The notes under the pieces are model-generated. The model ran no database searches. It had not been told where the DNA came from and was given only the letters and a program-made list of their open reading frames with translations. From Zychaea mexicana (Eukaryota > Mucoromycota > Mucoromycetes > Mucorales > Lichtheimiaceae), in NCBI RefSeq assembly GCF_025766255.1, contig NW_026516897.1, forward strand, positions 1-32,824: a DNA stretch of 32,824 nt, written 5' to 3'. Both the position numbers and the translations under genes were made by a program. Below, piece after piece: positions 32,824 to 32,824 of the stretch (position 1 is its first letter; the number at the start of each line of letters is the position of its first letter).

Positions 32824-32824
32824 A

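Overview
This is nuclear DNA of a filamentous fungus, most likely an early-diverging one (Mucoromycota/Mucorales-like). The protein-coding genes have many short GT-AG introns (mostly about 50-150 nt, donors GTAAGT/GTATGT-like, acceptors TAG/CAG). The proteins are fungal: a Vac14 scaffold, an ABC1/ADCK-type Mcp2 kinase, an Inh1-type ATPase inhibitor, a fungal MIT-domain protein and an RTC4 domain. One gene encodes a WRKY-like zinc finger, which fits early-diverging fungi better than Ascomycota. There are no bacterial operons, rRNA genes, CRISPR arrays or recognisable tRNAs. All exon coordinates were read by eye from reading frames, splice signals and family conservation; no alignment was run.

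Layout. (1) 1-81: first codons of a minus-strand gene running off the left edge. (2) 82-2331: AT-rich spacer. (3) 2332-3500, minus: three-exon gene for a WRKY/GCM1-like zinc-finger protein. (4) 5482-7306, plus: four-exon MIT-domain protein. (5) 7557-11506, minus: twelve-exon VAC14. (6) 12141-15831, minus: nine-exon membrane-anchored double amidohydrolase-like protein. (7) 16674-18343, plus: ten-exon pseudouridine-5'-phosphate glycosidase with a probable mitochondrial presequence. (8) 18770-19983, plus: uncharacterised coiled-coil protein. (9) 20175-22166, minus: four-exon MCP2/ADCK1-like kinase with a 20-nt microexon. (10) 22167-24667: spacer with an imperfect 41-bp inverted repeat. (11) 24668-27801, minus: transposon-derived composite gene (Mutator-like transposase tail with SWIM finger, ubiquitin-protease-like domain, RTC4-like domain). 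(12) 27818-29603: poorly supported plus-strand ORFs. (13) 30023-30375, plus: two-exon INH1. (14) 30725-31186, plus: a possible two-exon 104-residue protein. (15) 32434-32823, minus: 3' part of a gene that continues past the right edge.

The genes do not form a pathway cluster. Several housekeeping functions lie side by side: vacuolar PI(3,5)P2 control (VAC14), mitochondrial lipid/CoQ homeostasis (MCP2), ATP-synthase control (INH1), nucleoside salvage (PsuG) and possible endosomal traffic (MIT protein). The accessory stretch is roughly 22.2-30 kb, and the composite transposase/protease/RTC4 gene there is the most unusual object in the window.
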